From NCBI GenBank assembly GCA_027349615.1, contig DAIEML010000018.1, forward strand, positions 1-16,669: a stretch of 16,669 nt of DNA, read 5' to 3'. This document shows positions 7,329-15,796 of the stretch, one piece after another. Origin of the DNA: Ignavibacteriales bacterium (GTDB lineage Bacteria > Bacteroidota > Ignavibacteria > Ignavibacteriales > Ignavibacteriaceae). The notes under the pieces were generated by a model. It did not search any database. It had not been told where the DNA came from and saw only the letters and a program-made list of their open reading frames with translations. How positions within the stretch are numbered: the stretch's first letter is position 1; each line of letters starts with the position of its first letter. The position numbers and the translations under genes are program-made.

Positions 7329-8820
7329 ACTTTTGTTTATTTTATTCTTCATCTTCACTTTATCAGTTATTTCATATTCACAGGAAGTACCAAAAGATAC
7401 TGTGCAGAAATTTGCGTACTCCACAATTCAGGAATTCTGGTCGCAGATGAATGATATTTTTAACGACCCGAATTTCAGCAATGCGGAATGGGGCGTGGAT
7501 ATTCAATCACTTGAAACTGGCGAATATTTATATAAAAGAAATGAGGACAAATTATTTATGCCGGCTTCAAATTTAAAACTTTTTACTACTGCAGCCGGAT
7601 TAATAATTTTAGGAAGCGATTATAAATTCAAGACAAATGTTTATATGAATGGATCGGTTGATGGTTCAGTACTTAAAGGAGATTTAGTAATTCAAGGAAG
7701 GGGAGATCCATCGATATCAGGCAGATTTTATGACGGCAACATGCTAAAAGTTTATAATGATTGGGCTGATTCACTTGTTAATGATGGCATTGATGAAATA
7801 ACAGGCAATATAATTGGCGATGATAATTCATTTGATGAAGTTGGACTTGGCGCCGGTTGGGCATGGGATTATGAAAGTAATTGGTTTGCTGCGCCTTCTA
7901 GTGCAATTTGTTTTAATGATAACTGTGTGGACCTTACCGTTACCGTTAATAAAAAAACTCATCAACCTGAAGTTAATGTTTTACCAGATACAAAATATGT
8001 AATCATCATAAATAAAGTTACTACTGTTCCTAAAGATTCAATTACATCTATCGAGACCTATCGCGAATTAGGAACAAATGTAATTACTGTATTTGGAACA
8101 ATCCGTGATAATTCCGATTCTGTTAAAACTTATGTTACGGTAAATAATCCTACTCAGTTTGCCATGGTTGTTTTAAAAGATGTTTTAAGAAAAAAAGGAA
8201 TTATGATTGATGGATATCCGATTGATATTAATGATATGACTACGAATCTTGAGTATAACAAAATGAAACTTTTGTTTACCCAATATTCTCCGCCGCTTAA
8301 AGAAATTGTAAAAGTAATAAATAAGGCAAGCCAAAATCTATACGCTGAACAATTATTAAAAACAATAGGACTTGAAACAAAAGATTATGGAAGCGTGGAA
8401 AATGGTGTCAGTTCTGAAAATAAAGTATTTAAAGAGATGGGAATTAATCCGGAAAGTTTAAATATTGTTGATGGCAGCGGTCTTTCACGTTTAGATCTTG
8501 TAACACCAAAACAAATTGTTACACTACTAACTTACATGTACAAAAATAAAAATTTCATTCCATTTTTTAATTCATTACCAATTGCAGGCGTTGACGGTAC
8601 TTTAGGTGATAGAATGCAAAATACTAAAGCTCAAGGAAAGATTAGAGCAAAGCCAGGATTTCTCGAAGGAGTCAGAAGTCTTTCCGGATATGCTTTTACC
8701 GGAGATAACGAACCAATAGCTTTTTCTATTATAGTTAATAATTTTAATGTGCCGGTTAAGCTGGCAGAAAATATTCAAGATTTAATATGTTTACGGCTTG
8801 CAAACTTTAAAAGAAAATAA
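7318..8820 (+). CDS. dacB: D-alanyl-D-alanine carboxypeptidase/endopeptidase, PBP4 type
   Basis: This 500-residue peptidase S13 protein should remove the terminal D-Ala or cut cross-links in periplasmic peptidoglycan. I chose ATG 7318, which starts a good signal peptide (MANKLLF, then hydrophobic residues to SYSQ); an alternative TTG lies at 7309. Active-site motif 1 is SNLK (Ser84 nucleophile, Lys87) in [14 protein letters not shown]. Motif 2 is SQN (Ser338-Asn340) in [11 protein letters not shown]. Motif 3, normally KTG, reads KPG (Lys445-Pro-Gly, codons at 8650-8658), an unusual change. Between motifs 1 and 2 lies the long insertion typical of PBP4 ([14 protein letters not shown] and [11 protein letters not shown]). 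[11 protein letters not shown] is also conserved. The gene overlaps the 3' end of the broken pseudouridine synthase frame by 11 bases and ends 11 bases before lysS. Confidence 0.93.
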   Translation: MANKLLFILFFIFTLSVISYSQEVPKDTVQKFAYSTIQEFWSQMNDIFNDPNFSNAEWGVDIQSLETGEYLYKRNEDKLFMPASNLKLFTTAAGLIILGSDYKFKTNVYMNGSVDGSVLKGDLVIQGRGDPSISGRFYDGNMLKVYNDWADSLVNDGIDEITGNIIGDDNSFDEVGLGAGWAWDYESNWFAAPSSAICFNDNCVDLTVTVNKKTHQPEVNVLPDTKYVIIINKVTTVPKDSITSIETYRELGTNVITVFGTIRDNSDSVKTYVTVNNPTQFAMVVLKDVLRKKGIMIDGYPIDINDMTTNLEYNKMKLLFTQYSPPLKEIVKVINKASQNLYAEQLLKTIGLETKDYGSVENGVSSENKVFKEMGINPESLNIVDGSGLSRLDLVTPKQIVTLLTYMYKNKNFIPFFNSLPIAGVDGTLGDRMQNTKAQGKIRAKPGFLEGVRSLSGYAFTGDNEPIAFSIIVNNFNVPVKLAENIQDLICLRLANFKRK

Positions 8821-8822
8821 TC

Positions 8823-8827
8823 GGAGG
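8823..8827 (+). promoter_or_regulatory. Shine-Dalgarno site supporting the GTG start of lysS
   Basis: GGAGG at 8823-8827 sits four bases before GTG 8832. The spacing is short, but it is the only strong site near the conserved N-terminus and it supports the GTG as start. Confidence 0.55.
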
Positions 8828-8831
8828 TTAC

Positions 8832-10340
8832 GTGGATAACAACATTCAACAGGATGTTAATGTTTTAATTAAGAGAAGATTTGAAGAACTAGAAGAATTA
8901 AAATCTAAAGGCTTTGAAACTTTTGCTTACTCATACGATATTAATTCAAATTCAGAAGATATAATTAAAAATTATAAGGAAGATGAAAAAAGAGTCGTAA
9001 AAATTGCAGGTAGAATAATGGCATTAAGACGAATGGGAAAGGCATCTTTTGCGCATATTCAAGACCAGCAAGGAAGAATACAAATCTATTTAAGGAAAGA
9101 CGATATCGGTAATGCTTACGATGCTTTTAAGTTACTTGATATCGGCGATATAATTGGAGTTGAAGGCTTTGTATTTAAAACTAAGACTGGTGAAATTTCT
9201 GTTCATATAACTTCAATGCAATTATTATCAAAAACGTTACGCCCGTTGCCAATCGCAAAAGAAACTGTTGATGAAGCTGGAAATAAAATCATCCACGATC
9301 AATTTGCAGATAAAGAATTACGATACCGCCAGCGATATGTAGATTTAGTTGTTAATCCTGAGGTTAGAGATGTTTTTATAAAACGCAGCAAAATAGTAAG
9401 TGCGATGAGAAACTTTCTTGATTCTGAAGGATATCTTGAAGTTGAAACTCCAATATTGCAGCCGTTATACGGCGGTGCTGCTGCACGTCCTTTTACAACT
9501 TACCACAATACTTTGGATACAACATTCTATTTAAGAATTGCCGATGAACTTTACTTGAAGCGACTAATTGTTGGAGGTTTTAACGGCGTTTACGAAATCT
9601 CGAAAGATTTTAGAAATGAAGGAATGGACAAAACACATAATCCAGAATTTACAATGATGGAATTGTATGTCCCTTACAAAGATTATGATTGGATGATGTC
9701 ATTTGTTGAAAAAATGGTTTATAATATTTGTAAAATAGTTTTTAATAAATTAGAATTTGAATACGACGGAATGAATATCGCTTTTGGTTCATCATGGAAT
9801 AGAGTTTCTATGATAGATGCCCTGAAAGAAAAAATTGGAATTGACGTTTTATCTGCTGATATAAAACAATTGAAAGAAGCAGCTATAAAATTGGGAGTAG
9901 ATATAAAAGGTCTTGAAACCAAAGGTAAATTAATTGATGAAATATTTAGTTTGGCAGTTCAGCCAGAATTGATTCAGCCAACATTTGTAATTGATTATCC
10001 AGTTGAATTATCTCCGTTAGCAAAAAAACACCGTACAAAAAATGGAGTTGTAGAAAGATTCGAAGGATATGTGGCGGGAAGAGAAATCTGTAACGCATTT
10101 TCAGAATTGAATGATCCAATTGACCAAAGAGAAAGATTTGAAGCGCAAGGAATAATGAGAGAAGAAGGGGATCAAGAAGCACATCAAATTGATGAAGATT
10201 TTATTAGAGCTCTCGAATATGGAATGCCGCCAACTGCCGGACTTGGAATTGGCATTGACCGATTAGTTATGCTACTTACAAATCAAACATCAATTCGTGA
10301 TGTTATCTTCTTTCCGCAAATGAAACCTGAAGTAAAGTGA
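8832..10340 (+). CDS. lysS: lysyl-tRNA synthetase, class II
   Basis: This 502-residue class IIb synthetase charges tRNA-Lys. An N-terminal OB-fold anticodon-binding domain covers about residues 55-135 ([23 protein letters not shown], with [17 protein letters not shown]). The catalytic domain follows: RYRQRYVDL (165-172), motif 1 around [27 protein letters not shown] (195-221), motif 2 [20 protein letters not shown] (260-279), and motif 3 [12 protein letters not shown] (about 470-481). The start is GTG 8832 after GGAGG. Length and motif order are those of ordinary bacterial LysS, and no extra domain is seen. It follows dacB by 11 bases, so it probably shares a transcript with the scp/dacB genes. 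Confidence 0.97.
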   Translation: MDNNIQQDVNVLIKRRFEELEELKSKGFETFAYSYDINSNSEDIIKNYKEDEKRVVKIAGRIMALRRMGKASFAHIQDQQGRIQIYLRKDDIGNAYDAFKLLDIGDIIGVEGFVFKTKTGEISVHITSMQLLSKTLRPLPIAKETVDEAGNKIIHDQFADKELRYRQRYVDLVVNPEVRDVFIKRSKIVSAMRNFLDSEGYLEVETPILQPLYGGAAARPFTTYHNTLDTTFYLRIADELYLKRLIVGGFNGVYEISKDFRNEGMDKTHNPEFTMMELYVPYKDYDWMMSFVEKMVYNICKIVFNKLEFEYDGMNIAFGSSWNRVSMIDALKEKIGIDVLSADIKQLKEAAIKLGVDIKGLETKGKLIDEIFSLAVQPELIQPTFVIDYPVELSPLAKKHRTKNGVVERFEGYVAGREICNAFSELNDPIDQRERFEAQGIMREEGDQEAHQIDEDFIRALEYGMPPTAGLGIGIDRLVMLLTNQTSIRDVIFFPQMKPEVK

Positions 10341-10403
10341 TGATAATAATTATTCAGACAAGCTTTGGGAATTTTAAAATCAGAAAGAATTTATATAATT
10401 CAT

Positions 10404-10410
10404 AAAGGGG
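10404..10410 (+). promoter_or_regulatory. Shine-Dalgarno site fixing the TTG start of the glycosyltransferase
   Basis: AAAGGGG at 10404-10410 lies seven bases before TTG 10418. Together with the conserved N-terminal strand KYSIIIPTLNEE, it identifies TTG as the start codon. Confidence 0.6.
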
Positions 10411-10417
10411 TTAAGAT

Positions 10418-11146
10418 TTGAAGTATAGCATTATCATTCCAACGTTGAATGAAGAAAAATTATTACCAAATCTTCTGAAACAATTATCGGATTTAAATAT
10501 TAAAAAAAAATATGATTATGAAGTTATAGTTTCAGATGGCGGAAGTAATGATCATACTGTAGACATTGCGTTAGAATTTGCAGATACTGTAAAAGTTCAC
10601 CTTGATAATTGCAAGCAAAATATTGCATCGGGAAGAAATTATGGAGCAAGTTTTGCTCAAGGTGAAGTTCTTATTTTTATAAATGGTGATATTTTAATTC
10701 CGCATCTAGAAGATTTTTTTAACTTCATTAATAACAAATTTTTCAGCAGCAATTACTTAGCAATGACTTGCAAAGTGAAAGTTTTCCCTGAAGAAGAAAT
10801 TTTATCAGATAAAATATTTCATTTTATTTATAATTCGTATTTCAGACTGCTTAATAATATTGGCGTTGGAATGGGCAGAGGTGAATGCCAAATTATCCGG
10901 AAAAATGTTTTTCAAAATGTAAACGGATATAATGAAAAACTTGCTGCCGGAGAAGATTTTGATATTTTTAGAAATATTAGAAAACTTGGAAAAGTTTTGT
11001 ACACAATGGATATTTGTGTTTATGAATCCCCAAGAAGATTTAGAAAACTTGGATACAAAAATGTAACTTTATCTTGGTTAAGAAATGGTTTTTCTGTTTT
11101 TCTAAAGAACAAATCTATTTCAAAGGAATGGGAACAAGTTAGATGA
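10418..11146 (+). CDS. family 2 glycosyltransferase (GT-A fold)
   Basis: This 242-residue GT2 enzyme transfers a sugar from a nucleotide-sugar donor to an unidentified acceptor. The fold starts with YSIIIPTLNEEKLL and has the nucleotide-binding VIVSDGGSNDHT with Asp40. ASGRNYGASFAQGEVLIFINGD carries the metal-binding triad as Asn-Gly-Asp (89-91) rather than a full DxD. The catalytic-base region AAGEDFD has Glu179-Asp180. There is no long hydrophobic stretch, so it is likely cytoplasmic or peripheral at the membrane. The start is TTG 10418 with AAAGGGG upstream. The gene lies 77 bases after lysS and overlaps the Wzi-like gene by ATGA (11143-11146). That pairing hints at surface polysaccharide or lipid glycosylation, but the acceptor cannot be told from sequence. 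Confidence 0.88.
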   Translation: MKYSIIIPTLNEEKLLPNLLKQLSDLNIKKKYDYEVIVSDGGSNDHTVDIALEFADTVKVHLDNCKQNIASGRNYGASFAQGEVLIFINGDILIPHLEDFFNFINNKFFSSNYLAMTCKVKVFPEEEILSDKIFHFIYNSYFRLLNNIGVGMGRGECQIIRKNVFQNVNGYNEKLAAGEDFDIFRNIRKLGKVLYTMDICVYESPRRFRKLGYKNVTLSWLRNGFSVFLKNKSISKEWEQVR

Positions 11147-12795
11147 TTAAAAAAATATTTTTTCTTGCTGCTATTCTTTGTACTTCATTGTTAGCTCAAA
11201 ATGATTATGTGAGAATTGATAACAATGTCTATCAATTCCTTGACAGAATGGAAGCACTACATATTATTACTGATTACAATTCTTTTGAAATACCAAAGCC
11301 AAGGACAGAAATAGCGCATTATTTAAAAGAAGTTGCCGGTAAGGAATATCGTCTAGATAAAATTGATCTGAAAATATTAAATGATTTGAAGAATGAATTT
11401 GAATTTGAAATGTACGGCACTTTGAAAAATTCTCAATCATATATCGATAGCACATATGATTTCTTTTCGCAAAAAGCAAAATACTTTTATTCTTATGTTA
11501 AACCAGAAAAGTTCAATTTGTTTGTAAATATATTAGGTGAAGGCCAAGGAATTGCACAAAATGATTTTGAAAACAAATCCAATCTGCATACAGAAATTGG
11601 AGTAATCGGTGGCGAAATAAGAGGAACTTTATTTGATAAGTTCGGATTTTATTTAAGAGGTACAAATGGAAATGTATTCGGCAATAAAACAGTTGCTCAA
11701 CTGCGTCCAGATATAAAATATAATTTCAAATATACTCTTGATCAGGCCGCAGGATTTTTTGATGAAACAGAAGGATATGCTACAGCTGATTTTAAATATT
11801 TGAAATTCAAATTTGGCAGAGACCAAATGCAAATTGGTTATGGCCCAATAAAATCAATAATCGATGACAATTCACCCGCATTTGATTATTTGGGAATGAA
11901 TATAGATTATAACTTTTTCCATTTCTCATATTTTCATGGCAAACTTTTAGGGCAAACTAGTTTTCAACAAGATTCAATTGATGGCGGGATTAATGTTGTA
12001 GCAGAAAAATATATTGGATACCACAGAATTAGTTTTGATATTTCTCCAAAATTTAATTTCGGTGCCGGTGAAATGATTATTTATGGTGACCGACCATTAG
12101 ATTTATCTTATTTAAATCCTTTTGCTTTTTATAAATCAGTTGAACATTCTGGGCAAGACAGAGATAATTCATTTTTATTTTTTGATGCAGAAGATCGATC
12201 AATTGAAGGATTAAAAATTTATTCAACATTATTAATAGATGACATCGATTTTGGTAAACTTGGTACCGGCTGGTACGGCAACCAAACGCTTATAGATATC
12301 GGAATATTCTCTTCAAATTTATATCATTTGCTGCCGTTAGATTTTGGAATTGAATTTACTAAGATCGATCCGTATGTTCATACGCATCGAACTGATAATA
12401 GTAATTTTACTAATATGGAATACAATCTTGGCTCAATTTTGAAGCCGAACAGTTTAATGTATAATTTCAATTTGAATTACAGATTTACATACAGAATTAA
12501 TTTAGCTGCAAATTTTTCTTATATAATTCACGGCGCAAATCCTATAAAATCTGATGGAACAATAATTAATGTTGGCGGAGATGAATTATTAGGTCATAGA
12601 ACTTTAGATGCACCTGGCGCAAGAATTCTCGACGGTGATTTGGAATACTCAAGAGAGTTTTCTGCTTTGTTAAGTTATGAACCGATTAAGCAATATTATT
12701 TTACAATTAAATTAATATATTTAAATGAATCGCTGCAGAATTCTGTAAAGAATAATCAACTTCAAAGTTATTTTACATTATCTTTAAAATTTTAA
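11143..12795 (+). CDS. Wzi-like capsule assembly/outer-membrane beta-barrel protein
   Basis: This 550-residue secreted protein has a signal peptide (MIKKIFFLAAILCTSLLA, then QND). A short helical N-terminal module follows (YQFLDRMEALHIITDYN and KPRTEIAHYLKEV), of the kind found ahead of Wzi-type capsule-assembly barrels. The rest alternates aromatic and polar residues in beta-strand rhythm, with many Tyr/Phe and Asp/Asn turns. The chain ends LQSYFTLSLKF, and the terminal Phe is typical of barrels inserted by the Bam machinery. In known systems Wzi anchors capsule at the outer surface. Here the role is inferred only from fold, and closeness to Wzi is moderate. The gene overlaps the glycosyltransferase by four bases (ATGA), which fits a polysaccharide-linked pair. 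A generic outer-membrane protein is the alternative. Confidence 0.7.
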   Translation: MIKKIFFLAAILCTSLLAQNDYVRIDNNVYQFLDRMEALHIITDYNSFEIPKPRTEIAHYLKEVAGKEYRLDKIDLKILNDLKNEFEFEMYGTLKNSQSYIDSTYDFFSQKAKYFYSYVKPEKFNLFVNILGEGQGIAQNDFENKSNLHTEIGVIGGEIRGTLFDKFGFYLRGTNGNVFGNKTVAQLRPDIKYNFKYTLDQAAGFFDETEGYATADFKYLKFKFGRDQMQIGYGPIKSIIDDNSPAFDYLGMNIDYNFFHFSYFHGKLLGQTSFQQDSIDGGINVVAEKYIGYHRISFDISPKFNFGAGEMIIYGDRPLDLSYLNPFAFYKSVEHSGQDRDNSFLFFDAEDRSIEGLKIYSTLLIDDIDFGKLGTGWYGNQTLIDIGIFSSNLYHLLPLDFGIEFTKIDPYVHTHRTDNSNFTNMEYNLGSILKPNSLMYNFNLNYRFTYRINLAANFSYIIHGANPIKSDGTIINVGGDELLGHRTLDAPGARILDGDLEYSREFSALLSYEPIKQYYFTIKLIYLNESLQNSVKNNQLQSYFTLSLKF

Positions 12796-12802
12796 TTATA
12801 TA

Positions 12803-12810
12803 GGGGGGAG
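12803..12810 (+). promoter_or_regulatory. strong Shine-Dalgarno site for the S41 protease
   Basis: GGGGGGAG at 12803-12810 lies eight bases before ATG 12819 and is the longest purine-rich site of its kind in the window. It predicts efficient, independent initiation of the protease after the 23-base gap following the Wzi-like gene. Confidence 0.6.
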
Positions 12811-12818
12811 AAGAAATT

Positions 12819-14432
12819 ATGAAATTCGGAAAATTCAAAATCCCATTCTCAATTATTTTACTCACCTTAGGAATAATACTTGGAACTCAAATTCAAAAAG
12901 TATTTTCTGATGATAAACTACGTGATAGCTTAACTAAATTTAATGATGTACTAACTTACACTCAGAAATATTATGTAGATAATGTTGATACTCAAAAATT
13001 AGTTAATGCTGCTATCAATGGAATGCTGAATAAACTTGATCCTCATTCAGTTTATATTCCGTCTAATCAGATGGAAAATATTGAAGATTCATTCAGAGGA
13101 GATTTTGATGGAATTGGAATTGAATTCCAAATTATTAATGACACACTAACCGTAGTTTCTGCAATCAGCGGCGGGCCAAGCGAGGCCTTAGGAATTCAAC
13201 CTGGAGATAAAATTGTAAAGATTGATGGAAAGTCTGCTGTCGGAATAACAGATGACAATGTAAGAAATCAACTTCGCGGTAAAGCAGGAACAAAAGTAAA
13301 TGTTACTATATTAAGATTCGGCGTAAAAAATCCGCTCAATTTTGAAATTACTCGAGCTAAAATTCCGCTCTTTTCTGTTGATGCTCACTTTATGTATAAT
13401 GACAATACTGGTTATATAAGTGTATCTAGATTTTCTGAAACAACTTTTGATGAAGTAAGCAGTGCATTAAAAGAATTAAAAAAGGATGGAATGCAGCAAC
13501 TGATACTTGATTTAAGAGGAAATCCAGGCGGACTTCTTAATCAAGCCGTTAAAGTTGCGAATTTATTTATTGGCGATAATAAAAAGATTGTTTATACCAA
13601 AGGAAGAAGATCAGAATTCGACGAAGAATATGATGCAAATGATCCGGCTCCTTATAAAGATTTACCATTAATTATTTTAATAAATAAAGGAAGCGCTTCG
13701 GCAAGTGAAATTGTTTCCGGCGCAATGCAAGATTGGGACAGAGCTTTGATAGTTGGAGAAACTACATTTGGCAAAGGATTAGTTCAAAGACAATTTACGT
13801 TGCCGGATAATTCAGCTCTTCGATTAACAATTGCAAGATATTATACTCCGTCAGGTAGATTAATTCAAAGAGATTATAAAGATTTAAAAAACAGAGAAGA
13901 ATATTTTGCAGATGCTGGTAATTCTAATGAACATTCTGGAGATAACCTTGAACACACGGCAGAAAAAGATTCTGCACTTCCAAAGTATAAAACATTTGAT
14001 GGAAGAACTGTTTACGGCGGCGGCGGAATTACTCCGGATTATATTGTAAAAATGGATGACGTTACGGAGTATACTATGAACTTGTTAAAGAATAATATTT
14101 TCTATCAATTCATTTTAAATTACTTAGACAACAACAAAAAAATAATTGAAAAAGATTATGGAAATAATTTGAAAAAGTTTGTAAATAATTTTTCTTTTAC
14201 TAGTGAAGAATTAAATAATTTTATAAGATTTTCAGAATTGAAAAAAAATAAATATTCTGAAAAAGATTTTAAGAAAGATGAAGAATATATTTCGGCTAGA
14301 TTAAAAGCTGAAATAGCACGCACTTTATGGAAAAATATTGGCTGGTATGAAGTAATGTTAAAAGAAGATAATCAATTTCAAAAAGCAGTTACATTGTTCA
14401 ATGAGGCAAAAGAACTAGCAAAGTTAAAATGA
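12819..14432 (+). CDS. carboxyl-terminal processing protease, S41A family
   Basis: This 537-residue CtpA/Prc-like serine protease acts in the periplasm on the C-termini of envelope proteins. The N-terminal hydrophobic segment (residues 8-23, IPFSIILLTLGIILG) is a signal anchor. An N-terminal helical part (TQKYYVDNV, LDPHSVYIP) is followed by a PDZ domain at about 95-180 (GIGIEFQI, GPSEALGIQPGDKIVKIDG). The protease core carries LILDLRGNPGGLL and GSASASEIVSGAMQDWDRA. The catalytic Ser is probably Ser294, and the Lys is Lys319 in TFGKGLVQ, 25 residues later as in E. coli Prc. The C-terminal extension (about 365-537) is Lys/Asn-rich and helical, as in many Bacteroidota relatives. It overlaps the DUF3108 gene by four bases (ATGA), which suggests a functional or at least transcriptional pair. 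Confidence 0.95.
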   Translation: MKFGKFKIPFSIILLTLGIILGTQIQKVFSDDKLRDSLTKFNDVLTYTQKYYVDNVDTQKLVNAAINGMLNKLDPHSVYIPSNQMENIEDSFRGDFDGIGIEFQIINDTLTVVSAISGGPSEALGIQPGDKIVKIDGKSAVGITDDNVRNQLRGKAGTKVNVTILRFGVKNPLNFEITRAKIPLFSVDAHFMYNDNTGYISVSRFSETTFDEVSSALKELKKDGMQQLILDLRGNPGGLLNQAVKVANLFIGDNKKIVYTKGRRSEFDEEYDANDPAPYKDLPLIILINKGSASASEIVSGAMQDWDRALIVGETTFGKGLVQRQFTLPDNSALRLTIARYYTPSGRLIQRDYKDLKNREEYFADAGNSNEHSGDNLEHTAEKDSALPKYKTFDGRTVYGGGGITPDYIVKMDDVTEYTMNLLKNNIFYQFILNYLDNNKKIIEKDYGNNLKKFVNNFSFTSEELNNFIRFSELKKNKYSEKDFKKDEEYISARLKAEIARTLWKNIGWYEVMLKEDNQFQKAVTLFNEAKELAKLK

Positions 14433-15256
14433 AACATACTCTTATTGCTTTAATCTTTGTACCATTTATAATTTATTTTTCTATACCCAAAAGCCAATCA
14501 GAAGAAAAATTATATGAAGTAAATATTTCTACAAACAAGCATTTAGAAGTAGGAGAAGAATTAACATATGTTGTCAGCTATACTTTTATAAAACTTGGAG
14601 AAATTAAAATAATTGTAAAAAACAAAAAGATAATTGATGGAAAAACGTTCTACAGCACCATAGCTTATATGAACTCTTATTCCGGAATTCCTTTTGTTGA
14701 TCTTCATATGATTTATGAAAGCACTTTAAATCCACAATATTATTCCGCATTTTTTAGAGGAATAGTTAAAAAAGAAGAGTACACAACTTTTACCGATTAT
14801 ACTTTTAACTATCCCAAATCAACAATAAAAATTAAAAAAGGCAAACTTCAGCCATATCAATTATGGACTGATTCAACAACATCTGCAAAAAAAGAATATC
14901 AAGATGGGCTTTCAATTCTATATTTTGCCAGAATGTTCAGCGGGTCTGGAAAATCAATAAGTGTTCCTTGCTTTGTGAATGAAAAAAAAGAGAATACTTT
15001 AATTAATTCTTACACTCAAGTTTCCGGTGTTTCTATTGATGCAGTTGATTATGATATTGCGTGTGTGAAGATTGACGGCAATATGAATTTTATAAGTGTA
15101 TTTGGATTGACAGGTTATTTTGAAGGATGGTTTTCGGATGATGATGCAGCAATTCCGATAGTTGCTAAATTAAAAGTTATAATTGGAAATGTTAAAGTTG
15201 AATTAAAATCATGGAAGAGAGAAGGATGGACACCTCCGAAGTTCAAAAAAAGTTAG
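14429..15256 (+). CDS. DUF3108 domain periplasmic protein
   Basis: This 275-residue exported protein has an N-terminal signal sequence (MKHTLIALIFVPFIIYFSIP). The body matches the DUF3108 pattern: VGEELTYVVSYTFIKLGEI near residues 42-60, then YESTLNPQYYSAFFRGIVKKEEY, a mid-region DGLSILYFARMF, and a closing GWFSDDDAAIPIVAKLKVIIGNVKVELKSW. The fold is mainly beta, and the family's function is unknown; proposals place it in the cell envelope. ATG 14429 overlaps the protease stop (ATGA), so translation is likely coupled. The 3' end overlaps the next gene by up to 46 bases if that gene starts at 15211. No catalytic residues can be proposed. Confidence 0.85.
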   Translation: MKHTLIALIFVPFIIYFSIPKSQSEEKLYEVNISTNKHLEVGEELTYVVSYTFIKLGEIKIIVKNKKIIDGKTFYSTIAYMNSYSGIPFVDLHMIYESTLNPQYYSAFFRGIVKKEEYTTFTDYTFNYPKSTIKIKKGKLQPYQLWTDSTTSAKKEYQDGLSILYFARMFSGSGKSISVPCFVNEKKENTLINSYTQVSGVSIDAVDYDIACVKIDGNMNFISVFGLTGYFEGWFSDDDAAIPIVAKLKVIIGNVKVELKSWKREGWTPPKFKKS

Positions 15257-15792
15257 ACGCAGAAGTAAAGCTGTTTCCGTATCTTGATATGTTCCCAAAG
15301 ATTCACGAAAGCGTATTTCTGGCTTCCGGCGTAAAGGTAATTGGTGATGTAGAAATTGGCAAAGATTCTAGTGTTTGGTATAACACAGTTGTTAGAGGCG
15401 ATGTTAATTATATTAGAATTGGTTCAACGACAAATATACAAGATTGTTCAATGCTTCATGTTACAAATGGAAAATTTCCTTTGAATATTGGAAATAAAGT
15501 TACAATTGGACATTCAGTTACTTTACACGGATGTACAATTAATGATTTGAGTCTGGTTGGAATGGGAGCTGTAATTTTGGATGGGGCTGTTGTTGAGCTG
15601 AAATCAATGGTTGCAGCTGGTTCTGTTATAAAACCAGGATTTGTTGTTCCAACAGGTAAACTTGCTGCTGGAGTTCCTGCAAAAATTGTAAGAGATTTAT
15701 CTGATCAAGAAATGGATGAATTTGAAAAATCAGCATTACGCTATAAGAAATACACTGAAAAAACAAAAGAATCATTAAGAAATTTTAAATAG
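15211..15792 (+). CDS. gamma-carbonic-anhydrase-like hexapeptide-repeat protein
   Basis: This 193-residue left-handed beta-helix protein is of the YrdA/gamma-CA type, usually a trimer with metal sites between subunits. Hexapeptide turns run from about residue 35 to 155 (IGDVEIGKDSSVW, VVRGDVNYIRIGSTTNIQDCSMLHV, IGNKVTIGHSVTLHGC, LVGMGAVILDGAVV). Candidate zinc ligands are His83, His101 and His106; the five-residue gap between the last two matches archaeal Cam. The C-terminal helix (LSDQEMDEFEKSALRYKKY) is family-typical. Carbonic anhydrase activity is possible, but many homologues are inactive. ATG 15211 overlaps the DUF3108 gene by 46 bases; ATG 15226 (MDTSEV) is an alternative start. It ends with TAG (15790-15792), 4 bases before the next gene. 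Confidence 0.92.
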   Translation: MEERRMDTSEVQKKLDAEVKLFPYLDMFPKIHESVFLASGVKVIGDVEIGKDSSVWYNTVVRGDVNYIRIGSTTNIQDCSMLHVTNGKFPLNIGNKVTIGHSVTLHGCTINDLSLVGMGAVILDGAVVELKSMVAAGSVIKPGFVVPTGKLAAGVPAKIVRDLSDQEMDEFEKSALRYKKYTEKTKESLRNFK

Positions 15793-15796
15793 AAAA

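Noticed and set aside
9719..10182. Two minus-strand open frames inside lysS
   Set aside because: They lie wholly within conserved lysS coding sequence and show no recognisable motifs; they are complement shadows.
10365..10399. Promoter for the glycosyltransferase: TTGGGA and TATAAT
   Set aside because: The two hexamers are 23 bases apart, too far for a standard sigma-70 promoter, and the start site would fall within the ribosome-binding site.
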